Below are positions 17,934 through 26,599 of a DNA stretch of 64,000 nt, in pieces; position 1 is the first letter of the stretch; every line of letters begins with the position of its first letter. The notes under the pieces are model-generated. The model was not told where the DNA came from. It worked only from the letters and a program-made list of their open reading frames with translations, and made no database searches. Source of the DNA: Bacteroidales bacterium (GTDB lineage Bacteria; Bacteroidota; Bacteroidia; Bacteroidales; Paludibacteraceae); contig SUWZ01000010.1 in the NCBI GenBank assembly GCA_015061185.1, positions 1-64,000 on the forward strand. Direction: 5' to 3'. The position numbers were made by a program, and so were the translations under genes.

Positions 17934-18479
17934 ATGGTTTACCTATTTTTAGCGACAGGATTTGAAGAGGTTGAAGCATTGGCTCCTGTTGACATACTAA
18001 GAAGAGCGGATATTGAAGTGCAATTAATCTCTGTTACCGGAGAAAAAGTGGTGACAGGTTCGCACGGGATAGCAGTAACAGCAGACGCCTTGTTTGAAGA
18101 GACTGATTTTTCAGATGGAGAATTATTGGTTTTGCCGGGAGGAATGCCGGGAACATTGAATTTAGAGGCGCATCCTGATTTGGCAGAGTTGCTTCGTTTT
18201 AATTTTCAAAACGGCAAGATGTTGGCTGCAATTTGTGCAGCCCCAATGGTCTTGGGTAAATTAGGTTTGTTGAATGGTCACCGTGCAACATGTTATCCAT
18301 CTTTTGAAGAGTTTTTGTTGGGTGCAGAATTCTCTGAAGAACGAGTTGTTGTTTCTCAAAATATCATCACTTCGCGCGGGGCAGGAACCGCAATGGAATT
18401 TGGCTTTGCCCTTGTAGAAAAGTTAAAAGGAGAAGACGTAGCTAAAAAATTAGCAGTTGCAATGCTTTGTAATTGCTAA
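17934..18479 (+). CDS. DJ-1/PfpI-family protein (YajL/ThiJ type)
   Basis: A 181-residue DJ-1 family protein with the nucleophile-elbow cysteine Cys101 in 'AAICAAPMVLG' and the partner acidic residue in 'TGFEEVEA' (about residues 14-15). Members act as glyoxalases, deglycase-like enzymes or redox chaperones; which activity applies cannot be told. The gene starts three bases after tonB and is the last of that operon. A promoter for the next gene lies in its 3' end. Confidence 0.9.
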   Translation: MVYLFLATGFEEVEALAPVDILRRADIEVQLISVTGEKVVTGSHGIAVTADALFEETDFSDGELLVLPGGMPGTLNLEAHPDLAELLRFNFQNGKMLAAICAAPMVLGKLGLLNGHRATCYPSFEEFLLGAEFSEERVVVSQNIITSRGAGTAMEFGFALVEKLKGEDVAKKLAVAMLCNC

Positions 18480-18495
18480 AAAAGATATACATTTG
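18466..18495 (+). promoter_or_regulatory. Promoter for the first small lipoprotein
   Basis: TTTG at 18466-18469, an 18-base spacer, then TACATTTG at 18488-18495. It overlaps the 3' end of the DJ-1 gene and predicts a leader of about 75 bases before ATG 18578. Confidence 0.5.
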
Positions 18496-18577
18496 TCGGG
18501 GAAAATTGAAAACTGATAACGAGTTTTCAGTCCTTTCTATAAAAGTAGAACTATTATTAATAAAAATTGAAAAAGTT

Positions 18578-19048
18578 ATGAAGAAAAAATTGTTATGGGT
18601 ACTTATGCTTGCCCTAAGTTTTGTAGTAATTCCTTCATGTGGAGATGAGGAAGAAGGAACTAAAAATGAGACTAAAGAAGAAACAAGTTCTTATGAGCAA
18701 TTGGGTGGAAAATATTCTGGAGATTTAACTTCTGCAGGAACTGCAATCGCTGAAGACTTGAATGTGAATGTTGAAACTGTTGGAAACGATAAAATCAACT
18801 TGTCATTAGATCCTATTACTATCATGAATATTCCAATCAATGATATGAAATTTGAAGGTATTGATGTAGTTGGTAAAGATGGAGTGTGGAGTTTCTCTTT
18901 GGAGTCTCAAGAAGTACAAATTATGGGAGATTCTCAACCTGTATCTGTTGAAGGTAAGATTACTCCTAATGGAGAAAAAGGAAAATTGGAATTCGCTGTA
19001 ACTGTATTGAGTCTTGGTATTACTTTGGATTATGTAGGAACAAAATAA
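18578..19048 (+). CDS. Small lipoprotein, calycin-like domain
   Basis: A 156-residue lipoprotein. The ATG at 18578 is followed by a type II signal peptide ending in 'VVIPSC', so the lipid-modified cysteine is about residue 21. The mature domain begins with an acidic tether, then a beta-rich domain ('YSGDLTSAG...', 'LDYVGTK') resembling the calycin/lipocalin-like domains of Bacteroidota lipoproteins. The neighbouring gene at 19158 encodes a similar protein. Probably surface- or periplasm-facing; ligand unknown. Confidence 0.75.
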   Translation: MKKKLLWVLMLALSFVVIPSCGDEEEGTKNETKEETSSYEQLGGKYSGDLTSAGTAIAEDLNVNVETVGNDKINLSLDPITIMNIPINDMKFEGIDVVGKDGVWSFSLESQEVQIMGDSQPVSVEGKITPNGEKGKLEFAVTVLSLGITLDYVGTK

Positions 19049-19071
19049 TTTCACATAAAGAATAAAGTTAG

Positions 19072-19107
19072 GCGCATAACTTCTGTTGGGGTTATGCGCT
19101 TTTTTTA
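19072..19107 (+). terminator. Strong intrinsic terminator
   Basis: Perfect 9-bp stem GCGCATAAC/GTTATGCGC with a 10-base loop followed by seven or more T. Ends the first lipoprotein transcript. Confidence 0.9.
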
Positions 19108-19118
19108 TTGGAATTTCT

Positions 19119-19126
19119 TATATTTG
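19119..19126 (+). promoter_or_regulatory. -7 box for the second lipoprotein
   Basis: TATATTTG just after the terminator and 32 bases before ATG 19158. No clear -33 box. Confidence 0.45.
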
Positions 19127-19157
19127 TAGAGTTAATGAATAATATAAAGTAAACTGT

Positions 19158-19640
19158 ATGAAGAAATTTTTTATGTTTATGATGATGGCTATGGCATTGG
19201 TGTTCATACCGTCATGCGAGAATGAAGAGGATTTGAGTAACCAAGGAGAGCAACCCATTTCCGGATTAGCAACCACTACAGGAGAGTATGTAGGTATGAT
19301 TGAAAGGGCTACATCACAAGGATTGTCAACCGTTAATGACAAAGCTATTGTTGAAGTACAAGCCTTTGATGATAATACAATTGACATTACTTTCCCAAAA
19401 GTAAAATCCGGTTTGCTATCGATAGAGGATTTAGTATTTACTGAAGTTGCTGTTGAAGAAGTTAAAAATAGTATTGATGAGTGGAACTTTGAAGAAGAAG
19501 GAGAGGTAATTGTTAATGGATCTGTTGTGAAAGCTGTAGTTTCAGGGAAACTCACTCCAAAGATTAACCAAATTTCTGTAAATATAGCGATTTTAGGAGA
19601 TGGAGGAACGTTAATTTTTAAAGGCTCTAAACAACCGTAA
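19158..19640 (+). CDS. Small lipoprotein related to its upstream neighbour
   Basis: A 160-residue lipoprotein with lipobox 'FIPSC' (Cys about 20) and the same plan as the protein at 18578: hydrophobic leader with similar sequence, acidic tether, beta-rich C-terminal domain ending '...LIFKGSK'. Probably a diverged tandem duplicate. It has its own -7 box after a terminator, so the two copies can be expressed separately. Function unknown. Confidence 0.75.
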   Translation: MKKFFMFMMMAMALVFIPSCENEEDLSNQGEQPISGLATTTGEYVGMIERATSQGLSTVNDKAIVEVQAFDDNTIDITFPKVKSGLLSIEDLVFTEVAVEEVKNSIDEWNFEEEGEVIVNGSVVKAVVSGKLTPKINQISVNIAILGDGGTLIFKGSKQP

Positions 19641-19690
19641 GACAATCCAAAGCAAACTTGCATCAATTTTATTTTTGGAAATTAAAGAGT

Positions 19691-19720
19691 AAAAGTTACC
19701 TTTTGTACGAGGTTACTTTT
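19691..19720 (+). terminator. Hairpin terminator after the second lipoprotein
   Basis: AAAAGTTACCT pairs with AGGTTACTTTT (one mismatch) around an 8-base loop, 50 bases after the stop; followed by a modest T-rich stretch. Confidence 0.6.
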
Positions 19721-19834
19721 CTACGTTCTTAATAACTTTTTTTGCAATTATTTTTAATTAGCATCTTATTTTGACTTGTAGAATTTTAAGAAAAGATGTA
19801 ATTTTACACCCTAAATCAAAGACAATCATTACTC

Positions 19835-22462
19835 ATGGCAGACGATATAAAAGAAGAGGCTGAAATACAAGAGGAAACGCAACCCACAACACCATCAGGA
19901 AATAGCTTTAATCCCGATGTTTTGGAAGGTGATCAAATGATGCATCTACCGGGGATGTTTCGTACTTGGTTTTTGGATTATGCTTCCTATGTAATCTTAG
20001 ATCGTGCAGTACCTTATCTTGAGGATGGACTAAAACCGGTGCAAAGAAGAATTTTGCACACGATGAAAGAGATGCATGATGGGCGTTACACCAAAGTGGC
20101 AAATATCGTGGGTCAGACCATGCAATATCACCCACATGGAGATGCTTCCATTGGAGATGCTTTGGTGCAGTTGGGACAGAAAAATTTGTTGATTGATTGT
20201 CAAGGAAACTGGGGTAATATTCTCACCGGGGATAGAGCTGCAGCTCCTCGTTACATCGAGGCTCGTTTGTCCAAATTTGCGTTGGATGTATTGTATAGTC
20301 CAAAGTTGACAGAGTGGAAACTTTCGTATGACGGAAGGAAAAATGAGCCGGTTACCTTGCCGGTTAAATTCCCATTGTTGTTGGCTCAGGGGGTTGAAGG
20401 TATTGCTGTGGGTTTATCTACTAAAATTCTGCCTCACAACGTAAACGAAATTCTTGATGCTGCCATTGATTATTTGGAAGATAGGGACTTTGAATTGTTC
20501 CCGGATTTCCCTACCGGTGGTTTGTTGGATGTTTCTCGTTATAATGATGGCGAAAGAGGAGGGAAAGTCAGGGTAAGAGCAAGAATAAGTAAATTAGATA
20601 ACAAAACATTGGTTGTCAATGATGTGCCATTTGGGAAAACAACAGATTCGTTGATGGAATCAATTGTGGCTGCCAATGATAAGGGAAAAATAAATATAAA
20701 AAAGGTGGAGGATAATACTTCGGATAAAGCGGAGATTATCATTCACTTAGAGAGTAAAACTTCGTCAGATAAGACAATTGATGCTTTATATGCGTTTACC
20801 GATTGTGAAGTGAGCATCTCTCCTAATTGTTGCATAATCAAAGATGATAAACCGGTCTTCTCGACAGTTAGTGATGTCTTGAAAAATTCGGTAGATCGTA
20901 CAAAAGAGTTCTTGCGACAAGAATTGGAGATTGAGCGTCAAGAGTTGTTGGAGAAATTGAATTTCTGTTCTTTGGAGAAAATCTTTATCGAAGAGCGTAT
21001 TTATAAAGAGAAGAAGTTTGAGGAGAGTAAAGATTTAGATGCGGTTGTTGACTTTATTTCGTTGAAGTTGGAGCCATTCCGCAAATTATTGATTCGTGAT
21101 GTAACACGCGAAGATATATTACGTCTTTTGGAGATAAAAATGGCAAGAATCTTGCGCTTCAATTCAGAGCAATCGGAAGAAAAAATTGTTGAATTGAAAC
21201 AGAAGATAGAAGATGTAGAGCATAACTTGGCTAATTTGGTTGCTTATACTATTGCTTGGTACAAAACATTGAAACGTAAATATGGAGCGGATTATCCTCG
21301 TTTGACAGAATTGCGTAATTTTGAGACAATTAATGCTACAAAAGTGGTAGAGGCGAATGAGAAATTGTATGTTAATTGGGATGAAGGTTTTGTGGGAACA
21401 GGATTGAAACAGTCTGAATTCATTTGTAATTGTTCGGATCTTGATGATATAATAGTGATACATAAAGATGGAAAGTATCAAATCATGAAGGTTCAAGATA
21501 AAAAATACGTTGGAAAGGATTTATTGTATGTCAACGTGTTTAAGAAAAATGATAAAAGAACAATTTATAATGTAGTGTATAGAGATGGCAAGGCGGGTGC
21601 CGTGTTCTACAAACGATTTGCCGTAACGGGAGTTTCTCGAGACAAAGATTATGATATAACACAGGGGACAGCCGGTTCGAAAATTCTTTATTTCTCTGCC
21701 AATTCTAATGCGGAGGCTGAGGTTATCAGAGTGAAATTGAAGCCGAAGTTGAGGCTGAAAAATCCGATCTTAGAGAGAGATTTTGGTGAGTTGGCTATAA
21801 AAGGTCGCCAAGCTCGAGGAAACCTTTTGACCAAAAATGATGTGCTAACTATCACCCTAAAGCAAAAGGGTTCTTCAACCTTGGGAGGAAGGTCTGTTTG
21901 GTTTGATAAGGATGTGTTGCGTTTAAATTATGATGGAAGAGGTGAGTTGTTGGGTGAATTCCATACAGAGGATAAATTGTTGGTGGTATCGTCTAAGGGT
22001 GAGTATTATTTGACAGGATTTGAAGATACAAATCATTTTGATGATGATTTAAAGATTATAGAGAAGTTTGAGCCTGAAAAGGTTTGGACAGTGGCTTTGT
22101 ATGATGCCAATGAAAAGTATAAATATTTGAAACGATTTGTATTTGAACCTACTAATAAGAAATTGAGCTTTATAGGTGATAATCCAAAGTCTGAGTTGTT
22201 GTTTATTACGGATACCTATTATCCTCGACTTCAAGTTACATTTGGTGGCGGCGACTCGTTCCGTGAACCAATGGAAATTGATGCTGAAGAGTTTATTGGT
22301 ATAAAGCGTTTTACAGCTAAAGGGAAACGTATTCATACTTGGGAGATAGCTAAAATTGAGGAGTTGGAACCATTGCGATTCCCTGAGCCGGAAGAGGAGG
22401 TGGAAGAGGAGACCGAGAGCGAGGATTTTAGTGATGATAGTGGTCAAATTTCATTATTTTAA
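19835..22462 (+). CDS. parC: DNA topoisomerase IV subunit A
   Basis: An 875-residue type IIA topoisomerase A subunit. The breakage-reunion domain contains 'DGLKPVQRRIL' and the catalytic Tyr140 in 'AAPRYIEARL'; a coiled coil spans about residues 350-470. The C-terminal beta-pinwheel has a 'GRQARGN' element in place of the GyrA box, which fits ParC rather than GyrA. The tail is highly acidic. It would work with ParE (not in the window) to decatenate chromosomes. The TonB-like gene follows after 21 bases. Confidence 0.9.
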   Translation: MADDIKEEAEIQEETQPTTPSGNSFNPDVLEGDQMMHLPGMFRTWFLDYASYVILDRAVPYLEDGLKPVQRRILHTMKEMHDGRYTKVANIVGQTMQYHPHGDASIGDALVQLGQKNLLIDCQGNWGNILTGDRAAAPRYIEARLSKFALDVLYSPKLTEWKLSYDGRKNEPVTLPVKFPLLLAQGVEGIAVGLSTKILPHNVNEILDAAIDYLEDRDFELFPDFPTGGLLDVSRYNDGERGGKVRVRARISKLDNKTLVVNDVPFGKTTDSLMESIVAANDKGKINIKKVEDNTSDKAEIIIHLESKTSSDKTIDALYAFTDCEVSISPNCCIIKDDKPVFSTVSDVLKNSVDRTKEFLRQELEIERQELLEKLNFCSLEKIFIEERIYKEKKFEESKDLDAVVDFISLKLEPFRKLLIRDVTREDILRLLEIKMARILRFNSEQSEEKIVELKQKIEDVEHNLANLVAYTIAWYKTLKRKYGADYPRLTELRNFETINATKVVEANEKLYVNWDEGFVGTGLKQSEFICNCSDLDDIIVIHKDGKYQIMKVQDKKYVGKDLLYVNVFKKNDKRTIYNVVYRDGKAGAVFYKRFAVTGVSRDKDYDITQGTAGSKILYFSANSNAEAEVIRVKLKPKLRLKNPILERDFGELAIKGRQARGNLLTKNDVLTITLKQKGSSTLGGRSVWFDKDVLRLNYDGRGELLGEFHTEDKLLVVSSKGEYYLTGFEDTNHFDDDLKIIEKFEPEKVWTVALYDANEKYKYLKRFVFEPTNKKLSFIGDNPKSELLFITDTYYPRLQVTFGGGDSFREPMEIDAEEFIGIKRFTAKGKRIHTWEIAKIEELEPLRFPEPEEEVEEETESEDFSDDSGQISLF

Positions 22463-22483
22463 AATGGAGAGGAGGAGACGATT

Positions 22484-23125
22484 ATGAGAAAAATGATTCA
22501 ATCCTTGTTGGTAATTTCTTTATTCTTTGTGGCAACAGCATTGGTCGCACAAGATCGTTATGCGGAGTTCGAAGAGCTTTATCCCGGTTGTGTAGATGAT
22601 GTTGACTCTCCTATATATGGAGGAACCTATGGGAAATGGCCGAAAGATTTGAACCTCCCTGAATTTCCCAATGGCGGAGATGTGGAATTGATTCGGTTTG
22701 TTCATGCCAATTTAGAGTATCCGGAGGTTATCGAGTCGGTAGAATATTCAGAAGATAAAAAAGATAGTGTAGTACATTTGGCAAAGGGGACGGTGGCAGT
22801 TCAGATTGTTATAGATAGGTGCGGAAGAGCTTCGCGTGCAGAGATTATTCAATCCGTTAACGAGGCATACGATGAGGAGGCACTTCGCATATTGTCCGGG
22901 TTGCCGGTGTTTAAACCGGGAGATTTGAATGGTGAGCGTGTGAAAGTGGCTTTAATTGTTCCTATCCATTTTTCCCGTTCTGCAATGCCTCCTCCTCCGG
23001 AAAGTGAGTATGGTGATTTTTGGGGTGATGGTGAGGATTGGAGCGATGATTCAAGTAGCGATGATTCGTCAGATTCATACGATTCATACGACTCATACGA
23101 AGATTATAACTACGATGATTGGTAA
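22484..23125 (+). CDS. Exported protein with TonB C-terminal-like domain and acidic tail
   Basis: A 213-residue protein with a signal peptide to about residue 22 (ALVAQ) and no TonB membrane anchor. Residues about 95-165 match the TonB C-terminal fold ('GTVAVQIVIDRCGRASRAEIIQSVN', 'KVALIVPIHF'). The last 40 residues are Asp/Ser/Tyr-rich, encoded in part by a 9-bp tandem repeat. As a soluble or loosely attached periplasmic protein it cannot be a normal energy transducer. Its 3' end overlaps aroK by 11 bases. Confidence 0.75.
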   Translation: MRKMIQSLLVISLFFVATALVAQDRYAEFEELYPGCVDDVDSPIYGGTYGKWPKDLNLPEFPNGGDVELIRFVHANLEYPEVIESVEYSEDKKDSVVHLAKGTVAVQIVIDRCGRASRAEIIQSVNEAYDEEALRILSGLPVFKPGDLNGERVKVALIVPIHFSRSAMPPPPESEYGDFWGDGEDWSDDSSSDDSSDSYDSYDSYEDYNYDDW

Positions 23126-23669
23126 AAAAATATATTTAATAGGCTATATGGGATGTGGAAAAACCTATACAGGTAGGCGCATCTCGGATAAGTATGGATT
23201 GCAGTTTATAGATTTGGATGCATATATCGAAAAAAGGCAATTCAAGACAATTCCTCAGCTGTTTCAGGAGAGAGGTGAAGAGGAATTCAGAAAGTTGGAA
23301 AGAGCAATGTTAGAGGAGGTTTCTGCTATGGAGGATGTGATTATATCCACCGGGGGAGGAACCGCTTGTTTTTTTGACAATATCGAATTAATGAATCAAA
23401 CCGGAGAAACCATCTATCTGCAAGCTTCTGTGGATACTCTTTTTGATTATTTAAAGACTGCAAAAAAGGGAAGACCGCTATTGGCTCAGAAAAATGATGA
23501 AGAGTTGTATGAATTTATAAATGAAAATTTAAAAAAGAGGGAACCCTATTATTTACAAGCAAGACATATCTTAGATTCAATGGATGAGTCTGATCTTTTA
23601 TTTGATGAATTGCTAAATTCACATCCATCGAATTCTTTGAAACGCTCCAAGCCTACAGCGGTTCCTTAA
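23115..23669 (+). CDS. aroK: Shikimate kinase
   Basis: Phosphorylates shikimate at the 3-OH using ATP. The ATG at 23115 gives 'MIGKKIYLIGYMGCGKT', with the P-loop at residues 10-17; 'DLDAYIE' and 'STGGGTA' are the shikimate-binding and adenine-loop motifs. 184 residues. The frame is open further upstream, but that extension lies over the preceding gene in another frame. With aroA and aroB at 30.7-33.0 kb this covers three shikimate pathway steps. Confidence 0.94.
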   Translation: MIGKKIYLIGYMGCGKTYTGRRISDKYGLQFIDLDAYIEKRQFKTIPQLFQERGEEEFRKLERAMLEEVSAMEDVIISTGGGTACFFDNIELMNQTGETIYLQASVDTLFDYLKTAKKGRPLLAQKNDEELYEFINENLKKREPYYLQARHILDSMDESDLLFDELLNSHPSNSLKRSKPTAVP

Positions 23670-23745
23670 TGGTCCCCCCATATTACAATTGCATTAATTT
23701 TTATAGTTAGAAAAAATATTTGTCACATTATATAATTCATTTAAT

Positions 23746-25053
23746 ATGAAACAAGATATGATCGTTATTTTGGATTTGGGAAGTCATGAAAATACAGTAC
23801 TTGCCAGAGCCATTCGTGCATTGGGTGTTTATAGTGAAATTCATCCACACGACATTACAGTAGAGGAGTTAAAAGCGTTGCCTAATGTAAAGGGTATTAT
23901 CATCAATGGTGGCCCAAACAATGTAATTGATGGTGTTGCGATTGATGTTAATCCTGAGATTTATAAAGCAGGATTCCCTATCATTGCAGCAGGACATGAT
24001 AAGGCTCTTTGTGACGTAAAGTTGCCTCAATTTACAGATGATGAAGAAGCAATAAAAGCGGCTGTAAAATTCTTTGTATTCGATACTTGCAAAGCAGAGG
24101 CTAATTGGAATATGAAGAATTTTGTAAATGACCAAATAGAGTTGATTAGAAAGCAAGTTGGCGATAAAAAGGTGTTGTTGGCATTGAGTGGAGGTGTTGA
24201 CAGTTCTGTTGTAGCTGCTTTGCTTTTAAAGGCAATTGGCAATAATTTGGTATGTGTACACGTGAATCATGGTTTGATGAGAAAAGGAGAGTCGGAGAAT
24301 GTGATAGAGGTGTTTAAAAACCAGTTGAATGCAAACTTGGTATATGTGGATGCTACAGATCGTTTCTTAGGTAAATTAGAGGGTGTAGAAGATCCGGAGA
24401 AGAAACGCAAAATCATTGGAGCAGAGTTTATTCGTGTATTTGAAGAGGAAGCTCGTAAATTGGATGGTATTGATTTCTTGGGACAAGGAACTATCTATCC
24501 GGATATTGTGGAGAGTGGTACTAAGACTGCAAAGATGGTGAAGTCTCATCACAATGTTGGAGGCTTGCCGGAAGATTTGCAGTTCCAATTGGTTGAACCA
24601 CTATTGCAACTATTCAAAGATGAGGTTCGCGCATGTGGTGTTGAGTTAGGTTTGCCATACGAAATGGTGTATCGTCAACCATTCCCGGGTCCCGGCTTAG
24701 GTGTGCGTTGCTTGGGAGCAATCACACGCGACCGTTTGGAGGCTGTTCGTGAGTCGGATGCAATCTTGAGAGAGGAGTTTCATTTGGCAGGATTGGACAA
24801 AAAGGTTTGGCAATATTTTACCATTGTGCCGGACTTTAAGTCGGTGGGCGTGAAGGATAACGCTCGTTCATACGATTGGCCTGTAATTATTCGTGCGGTG
24901 AACACTATTGATGCAATGACAGCTTCTATCGAACATATCGATTGGGCAATATTGGATAAGATTACCAAACGTATCTTAACAGAGGTGAAGAACGTAAATC
25001 GTGTTTGCTACGATATGAGTCCGAAACCAAGCGCAACAATCGAGTGGGAGTAA
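23746..25053 (+). CDS. guaA: GMP synthase with a degenerate glutamine amidotransferase domain
   Basis: Aminates XMP to GMP. The ATP-pyrophosphatase half is complete: PP-loop 'LSGGVDSSV' near residue 147, 'KSHHNVGGLP', 'PFPGPGLGVR' and the C-terminal 'KPSATIEWE'. The N-terminal class I amidotransferase half is shortened: where normal enzymes have the nucleophile loop (GxCYGMQ) this has 'AAGHDKALCDV', and the region with the catalytic His and Glu is missing. Total 435 residues against about 510-525 for full GuaA. It probably uses free ammonia or a separate glutaminase. Its 3' end is the insertion site of the adjacent element. Confidence 0.88.
   Translation: MKQDMIVILDLGSHENTVLARAIRALGVYSEIHPHDITVEELKALPNVKGIIINGGPNNVIDGVAIDVNPEIYKAGFPIIAAGHDKALCDVKLPQFTDDEEAIKAAVKFFVFDTCKAEANWNMKNFVNDQIELIRKQVGDKKVLLALSGGVDSSVVAALLLKAIGNNLVCVHVNHGLMRKGESENVIEVFKNQLNANLVYVDATDRFLGKLEGVEDPEKKRKIIGAEFIRVFEEEARKLDGIDFLGQGTIYPDIVESGTKTAKMVKSHHNVGGLPEDLQFQLVEPLLQLFKDEVRACGVELGLPYEMVYRQPFPGPGLGVRCLGAITRDRLEAVRESDAILREEFHLAGLDKKVWQYFTIVPDFKSVGVKDNARSYDWPVIIRAVNTIDAMTASIEHIDWAILDKITKRILTEVKNVNRVCYDMSPKPSATIEWE
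25038..25053 (+). repeat. Left 16-bp direct repeat (attachment-site-like), guaA 3' end
   Basis: AATCGAGTGGGAGTAA, the last codons and stop of guaA, recurs exactly at 27221-27236. Bases on either side differ, so the repeat unit is 16 bp. This is the expected footprint of site-specific integration that keeps the target gene intact. Confidence 0.75.
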
Positions 25054-25080
25054 AATAACCCCTTTTTAAAGCATATTTAG

Positions 25081-25117
25081 ATAGCCTCAACCCTCAAAAA
25101 GTTGAGGCTATTTTATT
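25081..25117 (+). terminator. Intrinsic terminator after guaA
   Basis: ATAGCCTCAAC / GTTGAGGCTAT, an 11-bp perfect stem with 9-base loop, then TTTATT. It ends guaA transcription inside the element. Confidence 0.85.
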
Positions 25118-25246
25118 GATATATAGCCTCCAGTGCCCTCAGGAAGGTTTTTTAGTACTTTTGTTAACGAATGTAATTTGACACTAGTACCATTTTCTAC
25201 TATTTCTCCTGTTCATTTTTTACCAGTAATTTTGAGGAAAAGAAAA

Positions 25247-25282
25247 GAGGGTGCTTCAAAAATTGAATTTTGAGACACCCTC
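25247..25282. terminator. Hairpin in the element's left end
   Basis: GAGGGTG..TTCAAAA paired with TTTTGA..CACCCTC. The tail is not strongly T-rich on either strand, so it may be a structural rather than terminating element. Confidence 0.45.
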
Positions 25283-25625
25283 ATTACTTGTTTATAAGCG
25301 TAATATAATGATTATCATATTTATAACTTATTTTGATAAAATTATTATCAATTCAAGTAAATAAAACGATTTTTACAATCATTAAAAACAAGGGTAGTAT
25401 TTATCATTTCTTCAATTTTTATATAAAATCTTGATATTCAATTCAACATATCTGTTTATCGTTTATCTCTTGTACTCATAAATAATTTGTATTCAAATAA
25501 ATCTGTATTCATATCCCAAGCCCAGCATTTTTTGTATTCAAAATATTCTTTGAATTTTCTGCATCAGGGATTTGCTGGAACAGGATATTCCAGTTATATT
25601 TGCCAGTGTTAAAGAAGTAACCATT

Positions 25626-26258
25626 ATGAAGACAGCAGTAATTTACGCCAGAGTATCATCAAGTAATGACAGATAGAACACCCAACGTCAAATCGAGGAC
25701 TTGACCCATTTTGCCAGTCGTAATGAATACCAGTTAATGGGAACATACGAAGAGCATATCAGTGGTGCTACCAAGAACGAAAATCGTATGGTTTTAATGG
25801 AGTGTATCAACTACTGCATTGAGAACAAAGTGAACTATCTCCTGCTTTCTGAACTTTCTCGCTTAGGGCGTTCAACGCTTCAAGTATTGAAGTCATTGGA
25901 GCAACTTCACGAATCGGGAGTATCTGTTTACATTCAGAATCTTGGTATCCATACTTTGCAACCCAATGGCGAGGTAAACCCAGTTGCCAGTATTATGGTT
26001 ATGGTGCTTGCTGAAATGGCGAATATAGAACGTTCTAACATTGTTTACCGCTTGAATAGTGGTAGGGATAGTTACATCAAGAACGGTGGAAAATTAGGTA
26101 GGAAACCATGTTCTGTGAAGACTTCTGAACAGAAACGAGAAGAGTATAAGGAAGTAATTTCACTTCTTCGCAAAGGGTATTCAGTGCGTAATGTTGCTAA
26201 GTTAGGTGGTGTTAGTGCCAGCACCGTTCAACGAATAAAAAAAGAGTTTGCTCTTTGA
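25626..26258 (+). pseudogene. Serine recombinase (resolvase/invertase) with in-frame amber stop
   Basis: Reading from ATG 25626 gives 'MKTAVIYARVSS', the canonical resolvase start with its catalytic serine, but codon 17 (25674-25676) is TAG where CAG (Gln) is expected; the frame then continues to 26258 without another stop. The rest covers the catalytic domain ('LSRLGRSTLQVL', 'MANIERSNIVYR') and a C-terminal helix-turn-helix ('SVRNVAKLGGVSASTVQRIKK'). Intact it would be 210 residues. The fragment restarting at TTG 25701 lacks the nucleophile, so it would be inactive without readthrough. Confidence 0.85.
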
Positions 26259-26304
26259 TACAAAATAACAGCTCACAAAGTACGTCCGTTTGCTAAAAAC
26301 TTCC

Positions 26305-26312
26305 TATCTTTG
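26305..26312 (+). promoter_or_regulatory. -7 box before the structured region
   Basis: TATCTTTG, a strong -7 match, 47 bases after the recombinase stop. No -33 at correct spacing. Confidence 0.4.
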
Positions 26313-26318
26313 CCACGT

Positions 26319-26548
26319 TGCAAATAGCAACAGACATATAAATGGAAGCGTTTAGCTTTATTCCATATCGATGAATCACCACATATCATCATTTGTAACT
26401 GGAATAAATAGGACGTTCTTCCTTTGGTGTGTTATATGTATTCCAAACATATATAGCCAAAGGTGTGAGCTGTTTTCTATTATCCGTTGCAAAGGTTTGT
26501 GGTGAACCTATCGGTAGGATATAGACTAATAGGCTCACACTTCTTTTA
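26319..26548 (+). ncRNA. Candidate structured RNA in the guaA element
   Basis: The 341-base gap between recombinase and membrane protein is rich in nested inverted repeats: GTTGC/GCAAC at 26317-26331; a two-part stem CCTTTGG..TATATGT / ACATATA..CCAAAGG at 26421-26463; and GTGTGAGC (26463-26470) pairing with GCTCACAC (26533-26540), followed by TTCTTTTA. A -7 box precedes it. A short minus-strand frame (26389-26577) overlaps it and looks non-coding. No known RNA family was recognised. Confidence 0.4.
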
Positions 26549-26599
26549 TGTGTACAACCCGTAAGGCAATATTGCACATAATTATAAAATGGTTATACT

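Larger units (their letters stand above)
25054..25625. other. Gene-free left part of the element
   Basis: 572 bases with no gene. It holds the terminator above, a hairpin at 25247-25282 (GAGGGTG/CACCCTC with inner TTCAAAA/TTTTGA), an arm-like TTGACACTAGTA at 25178, three GTATTCA copies between about 25485 and 25545, and an inverted repeat CTGGAA-N7-TTCCAG near 25578, which could be a recombinase site. Confidence 0.6.

Noticed and set aside
25626..26258. The serine recombinase as the enzyme that inserted the guaA element
   Set aside because: Resolvase/invertase-size serine recombinases do not normally leave 16-bp gene-end duplications; that pattern suits tyrosine integrases. It also carries a stop codon.
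26389..26577. 62-codon minus-strand frame in the guaA element
   Set aside because: It lies over the stem-rich region, has no start context, and the inverted repeats explain the sequence better than coding does. Kept as an alternative only.
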